The notes: generated by a model not told the origin, from the letters alone. A stretch of 46,689 nucleotides of DNA from Chloroflexota bacterium (GCA_034717495.1 JAYELL010000028.1:1-46689); one strand, 5' to 3'; positions 15,709 to 25,342 are shown, counted from the stretch's first letter. A program made the numbers and translations.

Positions 15709-16441
15709 CATAAAAGACGGTCGCGTTGTCAAAGGGATCAGTTTCGTCAACCTGCGGGATGCTGGCGATCCCGTGGAGCAGGCCAAGATCTATGACGCCG
15801 AGGGTGCGGACGAACTGGTTTTTCTCGATATCACGGCCAGTCATGAGCATAGAGACATCGTTCTGGACATGGTACGGACTGTGGCGGACCAGGTGTTCAT
15901 CCCATTCACCGTCGGAGGTGGGGTGCGAACTGTTGAAGATATGCGGGCCATCTTGTTGGCCGGTGCCGACAAGGTAAGTATCAACTCGGCGGCGGTCCGC
16001 AATCCCCAGGTGGTCGCGGCTGGCGCGCGCGAGTTCGGTAGCCAGTGTGTAGTGGTTGCTATCGACGCCAAACACCGCTGGGCGGGGAGGTGGGAGGTGT
16101 ATGTGAATGGCGGCCGGATTCCTGTTGGCCTTGATGCGGTCGATTGGGCCCGCCAGGTTGCCGAATTGGGGGCGGGTGAGATTTTGCTGACGAGCATGGA
16201 TGCCGATGGCACCCAGGCCGGCTATGATGTCGAACTGACCAGGACTGTGGCGGAAACGGTGCCCATTCCCGTCATCGCTTCCGGTGGGGCCGGTTCGACC
16301 GAACATTTCCGGGCTGCCCTGGCCGAGGGGCGCGCCGATGCCGCGCTGGCCGCCACCCTGTTTCATTATCGCCAGCTGAGCATCGGAGAGGTAAAGGACT
16401 ATCTGGCAATGCATGATGTCCCGGTCCGGCGGGTAATTTGA
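15677..16441 (+). CDS. hisF: Imidazole glycerol phosphate synthase, cyclase subunit
   Basis: HisF uses ammonia from HisH to turn PRFAR into IGP and AICAR. The 254-residue barrel has [14 protein letters not shown] with catalytic Asp11, [13 protein letters not shown] near residue 80, the second Asp in VVVAIDAKH near 130, the ammonia-channel region [13 protein letters not shown] near 175 and [12 protein letters not shown] near 200. The start is GTG 15677, five bases after AAGGAG, inside the 3' end of hisA. The partner hisH is not in the window. AICAR made here feeds PurH, encoded downstream. Confidence 0.95.
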   Translation: MLAKRIIPCLDIKDGRVVKGISFVNLRDAGDPVEQAKIYDAEGADELVFLDITASHEHRDIVLDMVRTVADQVFIPFTVGGGVRTVEDMRAILLAGADKVSINSAAVRNPQVVAAGAREFGSQCVVVAIDAKHRWAGRWEVYVNGGRIPVGLDAVDWARQVAELGAGEILLTSMDADGTQAGYDVELTRTVAETVPIPVIASGGAGSTEHFRAALAEGRADAALAATLFHYRQLSIGEVKDYLAMHDVPVRRVI

Positions 16442-16491
16442 TCCAATGATCAACTCAGTATTTGCCCGGAATATGCAGGAAGAGGCCTGGC

Positions 16492-16908
16492 ATGAATGGC
16501 TTTGAAGATCTGCGCTGGGATAGCAACGGTCTGATTCCAGCTTTGGTACAGGACGCCAACAACCTGCAGGTATTGATGGTAGCCTACATGAACAGGGAAG
16601 CCCTGACGTTGACGCTGCAGACGGGCAATGTTCACTTCTGGAGCCGTAGCCGTCAGGAGCTATGGCGCAAGGGGGCTACCTCAGGCAACGTCATGGTTCT
16701 CTCTGAACTGTGGTACGATTGTGATGGCGACGCGATACTCGTGCAGGTCTGGCCTCAGGGTCCAGCCTGCCATACCGGCGAAGTCAGCTGTTTCTTCCGT
16801 CAATTGTCCCTTCGTGATTTTGAAGATGGGCCGGTTGGCGGCCGAGGCGTTGGTGAACCGGTATGGGAAATCGGGTGGCCTGCCCAGGCCGCCGAAGGGG
16901 ACGCGTAG
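16492..16908 (+). CDS. hisI: Phosphoribosyl-AMP cyclohydrolase
   Basis: This enzyme opens the adenine ring of PR-AMP in the third step of histidine synthesis. The 138-residue protein has [34 protein letters not shown], the metal site [13 protein letters not shown] and the second Cys pair [11 protein letters not shown]. The start ATG 16492 follows AGGAAGAGG; a longer frame from 16462 is less likely. It is a separate gene from hisE, not the fused form. Confidence 0.93.
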   Translation: MNGFEDLRWDSNGLIPALVQDANNLQVLMVAYMNREALTLTLQTGNVHFWSRSRQELWRKGATSGNVMVLSELWYDCDGDAILVQVWPQGPACHTGEVSCFFRQLSLRDFEDGPVGGRGVGEPVWEIGWPAQAAEGDA

Positions 16909-16953
16909 AGCGATGATGTTCCCGACCTGTGTTATCCTGGAAAGGACTGTCCT

Positions 16954-17235
16954 GTGAGTGATGTCTTGCTTGAGTTGTCGTCTGTGCTTGAGAAGCGTAA
17001 GCGCGAACTGCCCGAAGGCTCCTATACAGCCTACTTGATGACTGCCGGTGAAAACGAGATCCTGAAAAAGCTGGGCGAGGAAGCGGTCGAAGTGATTCTG
17101 GCTGCCAAGGATGAGGGTGATGAGCGGGTTATCTACGAGATGGCCGATCTGATATATCATGCACTGGTTCTGCTCGTGGACCGGGAGCTCTCCTGGCAGG
17201 ATGTCGAGATCGAATTGCAGCGTCGTTATTCGTAA
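16954..17235 (+). CDS. hisE: Phosphoribosyl-ATP pyrophosphatase
   Basis: HisE removes pyrophosphate from PR-ATP, the second step of histidine synthesis. The 93-residue all-helical protein has the MazG-like metal motif: EILKKLGEEAVEVILAAK, then YEMADLIYHALVLL. The start is GTG 16954. It ends the visible his operon; purA begins 42 bases later in the same direction, so the purine genes may share the transcript. Confidence 0.93.
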   Translation: MSDVLLELSSVLEKRKRELPEGSYTAYLMTAGENEILKKLGEEAVEVILAAKDEGDERVIYEMADLIYHALVLLVDRELSWQDVEIELQRRYS

Positions 17236-17277
17236 GGGTATGCGGGTGCCCCGGCATCCCTACCTGGAGGTGTGATC

Positions 17278-18543
17278 ATGGCTGTAACCGCAGTAGTTGG
17301 CGCTCAGTGGGGTGATGAGGGAAAAGGACGGATTATTGACTACCTGGCCCAGGACGCGGACATGGTGATCCGCTTTCAAGGGGGAGACAACGCCGGGCAT
17401 ACGGTCATGAATTCCTACGGAACGTTCAAGTTGCACCTGATACCATCGGGTATTTTTAACCCGAAAACCCAATGCATTGTGGGAACGGCGACGGTGGTGA
17501 ACCTGGCCACGCTTTTGGAGGAGATGGCGGATTTAGAAAATGCCGGCATAAACCTTGACAACCTCTGGCTCTCAGACAGGGCGCAGATGTTGATGCCCTA
17601 TCATCGCCTCCTTGACGGGCTACAGGAAAGGGCCAGAGGTAGGTCGGCCATTGGTACCACCGGCCGCGGCATAGGACCGGCCTACAGTGATAAATCGGCC
17701 CGCTGGGGTCTCCGTCTGGGCGACCTGCATCATCCCGAATGGTTGCGAGACCGACTGGAACAGGTGGTTGAGCGAAAGAATCTGACCCTCGAACATTACG
17801 GCGCTTCCACGGTCGACGTGGACGACCTGTACGCCCTGTGTATGGCATGGCGTGAGGAGCTGGGCGATCGCATTGTGGATATCTATCCCATGGTGCGCCA
17901 GGCGGTCGAGGGTGATCAATCGGTCTTGCTGGAAGGCCAGCTGGGAGTGATGCGGGATATCGACTGGGGCATCTATCCCTATGTGACCTCGTCCAATCCG
18001 ACGGCAGCCTTTGCCGCAGCAGGCGCCGGGCTGCCGGCCAGCAAGATCAGCCGGGCAGTTGGTGTGGTCAAGGCCTATTCGACGTGCGTGGGCGCGGGCC
18101 CCTTCCCTGTGGAACTGTTCGACGAGACCGGAGCCAGGATCCGGGAGATCGGTACGGAGTATGGCGCGACCACCGGGCGACCCCGTCGAGTCGGCTGGTT
18201 TGATGGCGTCGCCATCGATTATGCGGCCTGGCTAAACGGTTTCACCGATCTGGCGGTTACCAAGCTCGATGTTCTGGACGCATTGCCAGAACTGAAAATC
18301 TGTATTGGATACAAGCTGGGCGATGAAATCCTTCGGCACGTTCCGGATACCGCAACCCTTGAGATGGTGACACCGATCTACGAGACGTGGACAGGATGGC
18401 AGGAACCGACAACCGGTTGCCGCTCCTGGGATGATCTTCCCGAAAAGGCGCGAAGCTATCTGCGTCGTATCGAGGAGCTGGCCGGGGTGTCCATTAGCTG
18501 GGTTTCCGTCGGACCGGAGCGCGAGGAGATGTTTTCTGTCTAA
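17278..18543 (+). CDS. purA: Adenylosuccinate synthase
   Basis: PurA condenses IMP and aspartate using GTP in the first step to AMP. The 421-residue protein starts [17 protein letters not shown], with the P-loop and catalytic Asp at residue 13 and the His in GGDNAGHTV near 41. It also has [14 protein letters not shown] near 126 and the C-terminal base-recognition region ending in [11 protein letters not shown]. Two spots depart from the E. coli pattern: GKGR in place of GKGK, and [13 protein letters not shown] in place of EGAQGTLLDIDHG. ATG 17278 follows GGAGGT; an upstream in-frame GTG at 17272 is too close to that site. Confidence 0.94.
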   Translation: MAVTAVVGAQWGDEGKGRIIDYLAQDADMVIRFQGGDNAGHTVMNSYGTFKLHLIPSGIFNPKTQCIVGTATVVNLATLLEEMADLENAGINLDNLWLSDRAQMLMPYHRLLDGLQERARGRSAIGTTGRGIGPAYSDKSARWGLRLGDLHHPEWLRDRLEQVVERKNLTLEHYGASTVDVDDLYALCMAWREELGDRIVDIYPMVRQAVEGDQSVLLEGQLGVMRDIDWGIYPYVTSSNPTAAFAAAGAGLPASKISRAVGVVKAYSTCVGAGPFPVELFDETGARIREIGTEYGATTGRPRRVGWFDGVAIDYAAWLNGFTDLAVTKLDVLDALPELKICIGYKLGDEILRHVPDTATLEMVTPIYETWTGWQEPTTGCRSWDDLPEKARSYLRRIEELAGVSISWVSVGPEREEMFSV

Positions 18544-18571
18544 TGACATGTTGGAATATTGACATAATGAC

Positions 18572-19978
18572 ATGACTTCTTTCGACCACTCCACCTATCT
18601 CTCCCCCTTGACCTGGCGCTATGGCTCGGACGCCATGCGTGCTATCTGGTCTGAACGAAATAAGCGTCTCTTGTTACGCCGTTTTTGGGTAGCACTGGCG
18701 ACTGCTCAGCATGAGGCTGGTTTGGTGAGCGCCGGGCAACTGGCAGATCTGCAAGCGCACCAGGATCAGGTTGACCTCGATCGAGCAGCAGCTATCGAAG
18801 CCGAGATCAAACATGACTTGATGGCGGAGATCCGTACCTACGCAGAGCAGTGCGCCACAGGGGGAGGGATAATTCACCTTGGCGCTACCAGTGCTGATGC
18901 GTTGGACAACGTGGAGGCTCTACGACTGCGAGAGTCCACCGATCTCTTGTTGGAACGCCTCGGTGGCTTGCTGACGGCGCTGGTTCAACAGGTAGAGCGT
19001 TTCGCGGGGACTCCTGCCATCGGGTTTACCCATCTCCAGCCGGCCGAGCCCACGACCGTTGGCTACCGCCTGGCTCAGTACGGCTACGACCTGTTGCTCG
19101 ATTGGCGGGAACTCCAGCGGGTGGGGGCAGGGATCAGGGGAAAGGGCCTGCGCGGAGCGGTCGGGACATCGGCTTCGTATAGCCAATTAATGTTGGGGAG
19201 CAGCTGGACGCCCGGGAAACTGGAGCAGCGGGTACTGGAATTGCTTGAACTTGAGGCTCATTCAGTTGGTACGCAGGTATACCCGCGCAAGCAGGACTGG
19301 TTGATCGTCAACGCGCTGGCAGGGTTGGGGCAATCGATCTACCGGATGGCTTTTGACCTGCGCCTGTTGCAGGCGCCGACTCTGGGGGAGTGGAGCGAGC
19401 CCTTCGGTGCCCAGCAGGTTGGCAGCAGTGCTATGCCCTTCAAGCGTAACCCCATCAACAGCGAGAATATGGACAGTCTGGCGCGCCAATTGGCGGCTCT
19501 TCCCAGAATCACCTGGGACAATGCAGCGCACAGCCTGTTGGAGCGTACCCTGGACGACTCGGCCAACCGCCGCATGGTGTTGCCCGAGGCGTTTTTACTC
19601 GCCGACGAGCTGGTGCAGAGAGCCACTCAGGTGGCATCTGGACTGGTCGTTCGGCAAGATGTTGTGGCACGGAATCTGGAAAGCTACGGGGTCTTCGCAG
19701 CGACGGAACGCCTGTTGATGGAGGCAGTCCGGGCTGGAGGCGACCGCCAGGAGCTTCATGAGGTGATCCGCAAGCACAGCCTGTCTGCCTGGGAGGCGTT
19801 GAGGCGGGGAGAACCCAATCCCCTTGAGGAATCGTTGGCTGAGGATCCTGATTTCAGGGCCTTGCTATCCCGCGAACTCATTCGGTCCTTTCTTCGCGTC
19901 GATGATTATGTGGGCGACGCGCCCGAGCGGGCATTGGCCCTTGCGGCCGCGGTTAGACAGGCCCTCAATCTGGTGTAG
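18572..19978 (+). CDS. purB: Adenylosuccinate lyase
   Basis: PurB removes fumarate from adenylosuccinate and from SAICAR. The 468-residue protein belongs to the fumarase/aspartase superfamily with the signature GSSAMPFKRNPINSENM near residue 287, GATSADALDNVEALRL near 109 and GFTHLQPAEPTTVGYR near 149. It follows purA by 28 bases. No good ribosome site is visible; the spacer holds repeated AATGACATG words. Confidence 0.95.
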   Translation: MTSFDHSTYLSPLTWRYGSDAMRAIWSERNKRLLLRRFWVALATAQHEAGLVSAGQLADLQAHQDQVDLDRAAAIEAEIKHDLMAEIRTYAEQCATGGGIIHLGATSADALDNVEALRLRESTDLLLERLGGLLTALVQQVERFAGTPAIGFTHLQPAEPTTVGYRLAQYGYDLLLDWRELQRVGAGIRGKGLRGAVGTSASYSQLMLGSSWTPGKLEQRVLELLELEAHSVGTQVYPRKQDWLIVNALAGLGQSIYRMAFDLRLLQAPTLGEWSEPFGAQQVGSSAMPFKRNPINSENMDSLARQLAALPRITWDNAAHSLLERTLDDSANRRMVLPEAFLLADELVQRATQVASGLVVRQDVVARNLESYGVFAATERLLMEAVRAGGDRQELHEVIRKHSLSAWEALRRGEPNPLEESLAEDPDFRALLSRELIRSFLRVDDYVGDAPERALALAAAVRQALNLV

Positions 19979-20483
19979 GAGGGTTTGGACCACGAAGGCG
20001 CGAAGGTCCGCTAAGAGACACGAAGCGCGAAGGGCGCGAAGGGCGCGAAGGACACGGGGACAACGGCGGTGCGAACACGTCACTCCCGCGGCCGCTAGTA
20101 CAGCCCGGCGTAAATAGCTCCAGAGTTGTCACTCCTTCGACTTCGCCGCGTTCGGGAGGGATCGGACGGCTCGGGGCACCGCTCAGGACAGGTCTGAGCG
20201 GGTCGATCATACTTCCATCACGATAAGACAACGCCAGCGAAGAGTCTCGCGGCACATGTATCGCGAGATGCTTCGGCTGGTATTGGCCACTCGAACGGGC
20301 ATCGGATTGCCAGCAACGGTTCCTCTCCTGGTCGGGTTTCGTGCCAGACCCGCTCAGCATGACGATGGACTCAACCATTGGTTTACTTACGCTTATGTGT
20401 ACTAGCAAGCGTGCCGTGGCGTGCTGGCGTAGCCTGCGCGGGCGCCTTTCCTTTCGGGCCTGCGGAAGCGCCAGAGAACCGGA
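19979..20483. other. Gene-free spacer with decayed repeats
   Basis: This spacer of about 500 bp after purB holds short tandem repeats of GCGCGAAGG-like units (20024-20052), a CCTTCGACTTCGCC...GCTCAGGACAGG stretch at 20132-20192 like that near 9652, and GC-rich palindromic sequence at 20420-20475. No open frame with a start site or family match is seen. It separates the his/pur operon from the next promoter. Confidence 0.4.
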
Positions 20484-20513
20484 TTGACAATCGTTTACCC
20501 ACTGTGGTAGAGT
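20484..20513 (+). promoter_or_regulatory. Candidate sigma-A promoter for the HAD-like gene and purH
   Basis: A consensus TTGACA at 20484-20489 is followed after 18 bases by TAGAGT (20508-20513). The predicted start near 20520 leaves a leader of about 57 bases before ATG 20577. Confidence 0.5.
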
Positions 20514-20576
20514 CGACCTACCGGTGAGCCGATCCTTTCGATCGATAATCACTCGCCGTGTATCGAGGTGACATCC

Positions 20577-21416
20577 ATGACTTCCCGGTCGGAAACGACA
20601 TCCGCCGAAGCAACGCCGGTGCGCTACAGGCTTGTGGCGCTTGATCTGGATAGTACGCTCCAGCCTGACGGCACCCTTCATCCAGCCGACATAATCGCCA
20701 TCAGAACGGCCCATTCTCTGGGGGCCAAGGTCTCCCTGGTTTCGGCAAGACCACCCAGGGTGGCCCATCGTTACTGGGCCCAGCTCGGTCTGGGCAGCCC
20801 GATTATCGCATTCAACGGCGCCCTGGTATACGACTTCCCGACTCAAAAACCTGTCGCAGGCCAGGCAATTGAGCCAGAAGACCTGGTCGAGATTCTACGG
20901 ATCGTGGCGGACTTTGATTCGGGACTTGGAATCGGTTTCGAAAGCGCCACTTCCTGGGCGACCAATCGTTTTGGCCCTGTGGCAGAGTGGCGAGCCAAAG
21001 AAATCGGGCAGTGGCCAGCTGAGATTGGCGATCTGGACGCATTCCTGCAGAAGCCCGTGTTCCAGGTTTGGATTGATGTCGACGATGACAGCATGGTGCA
21101 ATTGGAGCCTAAATTGAGCGCGATTGGTTTGACGTTGATGCGATATACCCATCCCGACCGGCTCTTGCTGCGCTCCAGAGCGGCATCGCGCGGTTGGGCT
21201 CTCTCCACGCTCGCCCACGACCTGGGCGTTGAAAGCTTCGAGGTCATGGTGGTTGGCGGTGGCGGGTTGGAGCGTTCCCTGGTCCAGGCGGCGGCGTTTT
21301 CCGTTGTTACCTCCGCGGTCAGCGATCTGGACAACTCGATCGCTGTTTCGGAGAATATCGCCTATTCCAGCGGCGTCGCCGAGGCGTTCAAACGGTTTCT
21401 GGTTGAAGATAGTTGA
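20577..21416 (+). CDS. Cof-like HAD-superfamily protein with degenerate active site
   Basis: This 279-residue protein follows the Cof (HAD-IIB) layout: motif I LVALDLDSTLQPDG near residue 22 with both Asp residues, motif II SLVSARPP near 58, then a cap domain. The lysine motif is altered (SRGWAL where KGxAL is usual), and motif IV, normally GDGxND, reads VVGGGGLERS near residue 225, so both acidic Mg-binding residues are gone. Phosphatase activity is therefore doubtful, and a binding or regulatory role is possible. ATG 20577 follows GAGGTG at six bases. It lies between the purB and purH genes. Confidence 0.8.
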   Translation: MTSRSETTSAEATPVRYRLVALDLDSTLQPDGTLHPADIIAIRTAHSLGAKVSLVSARPPRVAHRYWAQLGLGSPIIAFNGALVYDFPTQKPVAGQAIEPEDLVEILRIVADFDSGLGIGFESATSWATNRFGPVAEWRAKEIGQWPAEIGDLDAFLQKPVFQVWIDVDDDSMVQLEPKLSAIGLTLMRYTHPDRLLLRSRAASRGWALSTLAHDLGVESFEVMVVGGGGLERSLVQAAAFSVVTSAVSDLDNSIAVSENIAYSSGVAEAFKRFLVEDS

Positions 21417-21448
21417 TCGCCGACAAGCACCGGTGATTTCCTTTCGCG

Positions 21449-21479
21449 GTAGGACAACTGACAGGGTTGTCCTACTTTT
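21449..21479 (+). terminator. Intrinsic terminator-like hairpin between the HAD gene and purH
   Basis: GTAGGACAAC (21449-21458) pairs perfectly with GTTGTCCTAC (21466-21475) and is followed by TTTT. It ends 12 bases before the purH start, so it may be a partial terminator or an attenuator that lowers purH expression. Confidence 0.65.
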
Positions 21480-21491
21480 CTTGGAGGCAAG

Positions 21492-23012
21492 ATGATGCTA
21501 ACGCGGGCGCTGCTGAGCGTGGCGGACAAACAGGGGTTGATTCCGCTCGCAGAAAGACTTCAGGCGATGAAGGTAACGCTGATCGCCAGTGGCGGCACTG
21601 CCCGCGCCCTTCGCAAGGCTGGCTTGCCCGTCACCGACGTCAGCCAGGTTACCCGGTTCCCTGAGATCCTCGACGGCCGGGTGAAGACGCTGCATCCGGC
21701 GATTCACGCCGCTATCCTTGCCCGGGACACCGAGGAACATCTGTCCCAACTGGCTGGGCTTGACCTGAGCCCGGTGGACCTGGTCGTATGCAACCTTTAC
21801 CCGTTTGCTGACACCGTGGCAGAACCTGGTGTCACGCTGACAGAGTCGGTGGAGCAGATCGATATCGGTGGCGTTGCATTGCTGCGGGCAGCGGCAAAAA
21901 ACTTTGAACGGGTAACTGTTGTCTGCGATCCCCGGGATTACCACCGGGTTAGCCAGGCTTTGGAGCAGAAGCAGGTGGACGAGGGGTTGCGGCGGGAGCT
22001 TGCCCTGAAGGCCTTCCGCCACACCGCAGCCTACGATGCCGCCATCGCAGATTATCTGGCGGGGGAATTCGCTCCCGACAATCCGTTGCCCGAGACCCTG
22101 AATCTTTCCTTCCAGCAGGCCCAGTCCCTGCGCTACGGCGAGAATCCCCACCAGGAGGCCGCGCTCTACACGCCGACGGGCCAGGCCCTGCCATTCGAGC
22201 AACTGGGGGGCCAGGCCATGAGCTACAACAACTGGCTCGATATGGACGCGGCCTGGGGCCTGGTCCAGGAGTTCGAACGGCCCACCGTTTGCATCATCAA
22301 ACACACCAACGCCTGTGGGGCGGCCAGCGCTGCCACCCTGGCCGAGGCCTACCCCCTCGCCCTGGCATCCGACCCGGTGTCCGCCTTCGGCAGCATTGTC
22401 GCGGTGAATCGAACAGCCGAAGTGGATCTGGCCGAAGCCATGGCAGACCTGTTCGTAGAGGTGGTGATTGCTCCCGACTATACGGAGCCGGCCCTGAAGC
22501 GATTCAGGCGCAAGAAAAACCTGCGAATTCTGAGATCGAGTGGCGGGCCTGCACAGGATCTCGCATTGCGTACGATCCAGGGAGGAATGCTGGCACAGAC
22601 ACCGGACGGGCAGCTGGAAATAGCTGTTGACTGGCAGGTTGTCACCGAGCGCACGCCGACGCCAGATGAGCTGCTGGACCTGGAATTTGCCTGGCGGGTC
22701 GCAAAGCATACCAAATCCAACGCGATCGTCTTTGCCAAGGGGCAGGCGACGGTGGGTGTTGGCGCCGGTCAGATGAGCCGGGTCGACTCGGTCTATCTGG
22801 CGGCGCGGCGGGCCGGTGACCGGGCCCAGGGCGCCGTGATGGCGTCTGATGCCTTTTTCCCCTTTCCAGATGGTATTGAGGCGGCGGCTGAAGCGGGTGT
22901 GATTGCGGTCGTGCAACCTGGTGGTTCAAAAAGGGATGACCAGGTCATTGCTGCCTGCAATCGTCTGGGAATCGCCACGTGCTTTACCGGCGCCCGGCAC
23001 TTCCTGCATTGA
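21492..23012 (+). CDS. purH: Bifunctional AICAR transformylase/IMP cyclohydrolase
   Basis: PurH carries out the last two steps of IMP synthesis. The 506-residue protein has the N-terminal cyclohydrolase domain ([20 protein letters not shown] near residue 31, [16 protein letters not shown] near 62, NLYPF near 98) and the C-terminal transformylase domain ([14 protein letters not shown] near 214, [12 protein letters not shown] with the catalytic Lys-His near 265, [14 protein letters not shown] near 296). The end is the usual [11 protein letters not shown] 21492 follows GGAGG; ATG 21495 is also possible. It also uses AICAR released by the HisF reaction. Confidence 0.96.
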   Translation: MMLTRALLSVADKQGLIPLAERLQAMKVTLIASGGTARALRKAGLPVTDVSQVTRFPEILDGRVKTLHPAIHAAILARDTEEHLSQLAGLDLSPVDLVVCNLYPFADTVAEPGVTLTESVEQIDIGGVALLRAAAKNFERVTVVCDPRDYHRVSQALEQKQVDEGLRRELALKAFRHTAAYDAAIADYLAGEFAPDNPLPETLNLSFQQAQSLRYGENPHQEAALYTPTGQALPFEQLGGQAMSYNNWLDMDAAWGLVQEFERPTVCIIKHTNACGAASAATLAEAYPLALASDPVSAFGSIVAVNRTAEVDLAEAMADLFVEVVIAPDYTEPALKRFRRKKNLRILRSSGGPAQDLALRTIQGGMLAQTPDGQLEIAVDWQVVTERTPTPDELLDLEFAWRVAKHTKSNAIVFAKGQATVGVGAGQMSRVDSVYLAARRAGDRAQGAVMASDAFFPFPDGIEAAAEAGVIAVVQPGGSKRDDQVIAACNRLGIATCFTGARHFLH

Positions 23013-23043
23013 CAATTGATCGGTCTCCTGACCCCTTCCCCAG

Positions 23044-23066
23044 CCCCTCCCCGGTTCGGGGAGGGG
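23044..23066. repeat. Perfect 9-bp GC-rich hairpin after purH
   Basis: CCCCTCCCC (23044-23052) pairs with GGGGAGGGG (23058-23066) across GGTTC. It resembles the hairpin at 11057-11079, so it is probably a dispersed intergenic repeat that may also end purH transcripts. No T-run follows. Confidence 0.5.
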
Positions 23067-23149
23067 AGACGGGATGGCACTACCCCGGGAGAAAGGTCAT
23101 TCTCCAACCTTAAAAATCCAGGCGATGCAGGGAATCGATGCGATACGGG

Positions 23150-23178
23150 TTGACAAGGAGAGATACACCTGTTATACT
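23150..23178 (+). promoter_or_regulatory. Consensus sigma-A promoter of the ilv-leu operon
   Basis: TTGACA (23150-23155) and TATACT (23173-23178) are separated by exactly 17 bases. Transcription should start near 23185, 36 bases before the leader peptide ATG. Confidence 0.85.
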
Positions 23179-23220
23179 TGCCGCAAGTTAGTTCTTGCAC
23201 ATTCGCGAGGTTCAATACAG

Positions 23221-23316
23221 ATGATTTTCAGCCTGGTTCTTATTAGCCTTCTCATTATTGAGCTCCTGGTCATTATTCGGGAGCCGGTACTGGCTGGGAG
23301 GCCGATAGGGCGCTAG
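23221..23316 (+). CDS. ilvL: Ile/Leu/Val-rich leader peptide of the ilv-leu operon (31 aa)
   Basis: This short frame lies between a consensus promoter and an intrinsic terminator upstream of ilvB. It starts at ATG 23221 after GAGG (23207-23210). Seventeen of its 31 residues are Ile, Leu or Val, and residues 5-19 ([15 protein letters not shown]) contain thirteen of them. That is the hallmark of attenuation leaders such as enterobacterial ilvL. The symbol is given by analogy of role, not by sequence homology. Ribosomes stalling at these codons when charged Ile, Leu or Val tRNA is scarce would leave the 3' part of the frame (23293-23301) free to pair with the terminator's left arm. Confidence 0.88.
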   Translation: MIFSLVLISLLIIELLVIIREPVLAGRPIGR

Positions 23317-23353
23317 GCGAACAAGCCCAAGGAAGCGATAAACCCCTCCCAGC
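23293..23353 (+). promoter_or_regulatory. Antiterminator pairing of the ilv attenuator
   Basis: GCTGGGAGG (23293-23301, within codons 25-27 of the leader peptide) is perfectly complementary to CCTCCCAGC (23345-23353), which overlaps the left arm of the terminator. The two structures are mutually exclusive. A ribosome stalled in the Ile/Leu/Val run leaves 23293-23301 free, and one that reaches the stop codon at 23314 covers it. AGCC (23282-23285) can also pair with GGCT (23292-23295) as a third, competing structure. Confidence 0.78.
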
Positions 23354-23368
23354 ATCGGAGGGTTTTTT
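23344..23368 (+). terminator. Intrinsic terminator of the ilv attenuator
   Basis: CCCTCC (23344-23349) pairs with GGAGGG (23357-23362) around a 7-base loop, followed directly by TTTTTT and then ATTTTTT. It lies 27 bases after the leader-peptide stop and about 200 bases before ilvB. Confidence 0.85.
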
Positions 23369-23567
23369 ATTTTTTGGGTCATGTAAGATAACTGAATGAT
23401 GGCGAGATAGCTACCGTCATCCTCGGCAATCGGCAACGGATTGCCGACCGTGAAGCGACGACGCCTCAGTAGACTGCACTCTTTGAGAGACCAAGGTTGG
23501 TCCGGTGAGTGTCTGCTGGGGTATTTTATTTGCCAAAGAATTGACTGGCAACGAAAGGTGCAAACCT
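23369..23567 (+). other. Structured leader between attenuator and ilvB
   Basis: TCGGCAATC (23423-23431) pairs perfectly with GATTGCCGA (23439-23447), and GACCA/TGGTC form a smaller hairpin near 23491-23504. No second promoter or T-box motif is recognised. These hairpins may protect the message or tune ilvB translation; that is inference. Confidence 0.45.
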
Positions 23568-25286
23568 ATGGAACGAACCGGTGCTCAAATTGTCTGGGAA
23601 AGTATGCTGCTTGAGGGAATCGATGTGATTTTCGGCCATCCTGGCGGCGCTATTCTTCCCACGTACGATGCCCTTCCTCAATATCCCATTCGACACATTC
23701 TTGTCCGGCATGAACAGTGTGCTGCTCATATGGCCGACGGCTATGCCCGGGCAACCGGCAAGGTCGGGGCGTGCATTGCCACCAGTGGACCTGGCGCTAC
23801 CAACCTGATTACCGGCCTGGCAACCGCCATGATGGATTCTGTGCCCATTGTCGCGGTCACCGGGCAGGTGCCGACCAGCATGCTGGGCAACGATGCCTTC
23901 CAGGAGACCGATGTCACCGGCGTTAGCATGCCCGTCACTAAACACAACTACCTGGTGACCGATGTCAAGGACCTGGCCGAGGTGATGGCAGAGGCCTTCT
24001 ACGTGGCACGAACCGGCCGGCCCGGTCCGGTGCTGGTCGATATCTGCAAGGATGTCCAGAACGACTCGACTGAGTTCCAGTATCCGGAGAAGCTCTCGCG
24101 GCCTGGCCTGCACAAAATGCCCGAATTCAATCCGGCAGACGTTTCCGCGGCAGCAGATCTCATGAATGCTGCAAACAAACCGCTGTTCATGGTCGGTCAT
24201 GGGGTGCAGATGGGCGGGGCCGAACAGGAATTACTGGCCCTGGTGGAAAAGGCTGACATTCCGGTGGTGACCACCCTGTTGGGACTGGGCGCCATTCCTG
24301 AAACCCATCCTCTGGTTCTGGGCATGAGCGGTATGCATGGCGAAGCGGCCACGAACCATGCTGTACAGGAATGTGATGTTTTGATAGCGGTCGGCATGCG
24401 CTTTGACGATCGGGTCACCGGCCGGCTCGACGAGTTCGCACCTCGGGCTAAGATCGTGCACTTTGAGATGGACCCATCGGAGATTGGCAAAAACGTTTCT
24501 CCCGATCTGGCTGTCCTGGGCGACTGTAAGCAGACCCTGGGTGCCCTCGTGCCGCAGGTCGAGAACATTCGTCATCCAGAATGGCGGGGAATCATCCAGG
24601 GGTGGCAGGAGGAAACCTACCGGCTGGATATCGCCGATCAAGAGGTGGATGAGTTGATCCCACCCTTTGTGATGCGCCAGCTGTGGCATGTCACAGGAGG
24701 CGATAGCCTGATCGTGACCGATGTTGGCCAACATCAGATGTGGGAGGCACAGTATTTCACCCACGAGCGGCCCCGTCAGTTGCTCACCTCTGGTGGCCTG
24801 GGCACCATGGGTTACGGCATGCCAGCCGCCATGGGCGCCAAGGTCGGTATGCCCGACGAACTGGTCTGGGCGGTGGTAGGCGACGGTGGTTTTCAGATGA
24901 CCTTGCAGGAGCTGGGAACCATTGCCCAGGAGCAAATCGCCGTGAAAATCGGCATCATGAACAACGGTTTTCTGGGCATGGTAAGGCAGTGGCAGCAGCT
25001 TTTCTACGACAAACGTTATGCCGGCACACCGATTCTCAGTCCAGACTACGTCAAACTGGCGGACGCCTACGGAATCCCGGCATTAAGGGTAACATCTAAT
25101 GACGAGGTTGCCGGCGCGATCAAACAGGCGAACGAGTACGACGGTCCCTTCCTGGTGGAGTTCCGGATCAAGGAAGAGGTCAACGTATACCCCATGGTAC
25201 CGGCAGGTGCCAACGTGGGTCAGATGATTCGGCGACCGGAGCCTGCCATTGTGCAGGGTTATTCGGGCGTCAAACCCAGCTGGTGA
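23568..25286 (+). CDS. ilvB: Acetolactate synthase, large (catalytic) subunit
   Basis: The enzyme condenses two pyruvates, or pyruvate and 2-oxobutyrate, with thiamine diphosphate, FAD and Mg2+. The 572-residue protein has the catalytic Glu in [20 protein letters not shown] near residue 48, [10 protein letters not shown] near 74, the FAD domain, and the ThDP/Mg motif [15 protein letters not shown] ending in NN near residue 440. I chose ATG 23568 (MERTGAQ), preceded by AAAGGTG, over an upstream in-frame start at 23505 that adds 21 non-family residues. It is the first structural gene after the attenuator and precedes its small subunit. Confidence 0.95.
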   Translation: MERTGAQIVWESMLLEGIDVIFGHPGGAILPTYDALPQYPIRHILVRHEQCAAHMADGYARATGKVGACIATSGPGATNLITGLATAMMDSVPIVAVTGQVPTSMLGNDAFQETDVTGVSMPVTKHNYLVTDVKDLAEVMAEAFYVARTGRPGPVLVDICKDVQNDSTEFQYPEKLSRPGLHKMPEFNPADVSAAADLMNAANKPLFMVGHGVQMGGAEQELLALVEKADIPVVTTLLGLGAIPETHPLVLGMSGMHGEAATNHAVQECDVLIAVGMRFDDRVTGRLDEFAPRAKIVHFEMDPSEIGKNVSPDLAVLGDCKQTLGALVPQVENIRHPEWRGIIQGWQEETYRLDIADQEVDELIPPFVMRQLWHVTGGDSLIVTDVGQHQMWEAQYFTHERPRQLLTSGGLGTMGYGMPAAMGAKVGMPDELVWAVVGDGGFQMTLQELGTIAQEQIAVKIGIMNNGFLGMVRQWQQLFYDKRYAGTPILSPDYVKLADAYGIPALRVTSNDEVAGAIKQANEYDGPFLVEFRIKEEVNVYPMVPAGANVGQMIRRPEPAIVQGYSGVKPSW

Positions 25287-25288
25287 AG

Positions 25289-25342
25289 CGCAGCCAGAAG
25301 ACGGCGGACAACAGACCGCCGACCGCAGCCAGACGACGGCGG
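25289..25342. repeat. Direct repeat in the ilvB-ilvN spacer
   Basis: A 19-base unit beginning CGCAGCCAGA at 25289-25307 recurs at 25324-25342 with one mismatch. CGGCGG (25302-25307) and CCGCCG (25316-25321) also form a small hairpin between the copies. No coding role is seen. Confidence 0.6.

Noticed and set aside
21498-22916. A 472-codon open frame opposite purH.
   Set aside because: purH is certain on the plus strand, and the antisense frame has no recognisable domain or ribosome site. The same holds for long antisense frames opposite ilvC (25997-27052), leuC (29360-30154) and the radical SAM gene (7378-8286).
23185-23567. T-box riboswitch in the ilvB leader.
   Set aside because: No T-box sequence or specifier stem-loop is recognised, and the leader peptide with its competing hairpins explains the region.
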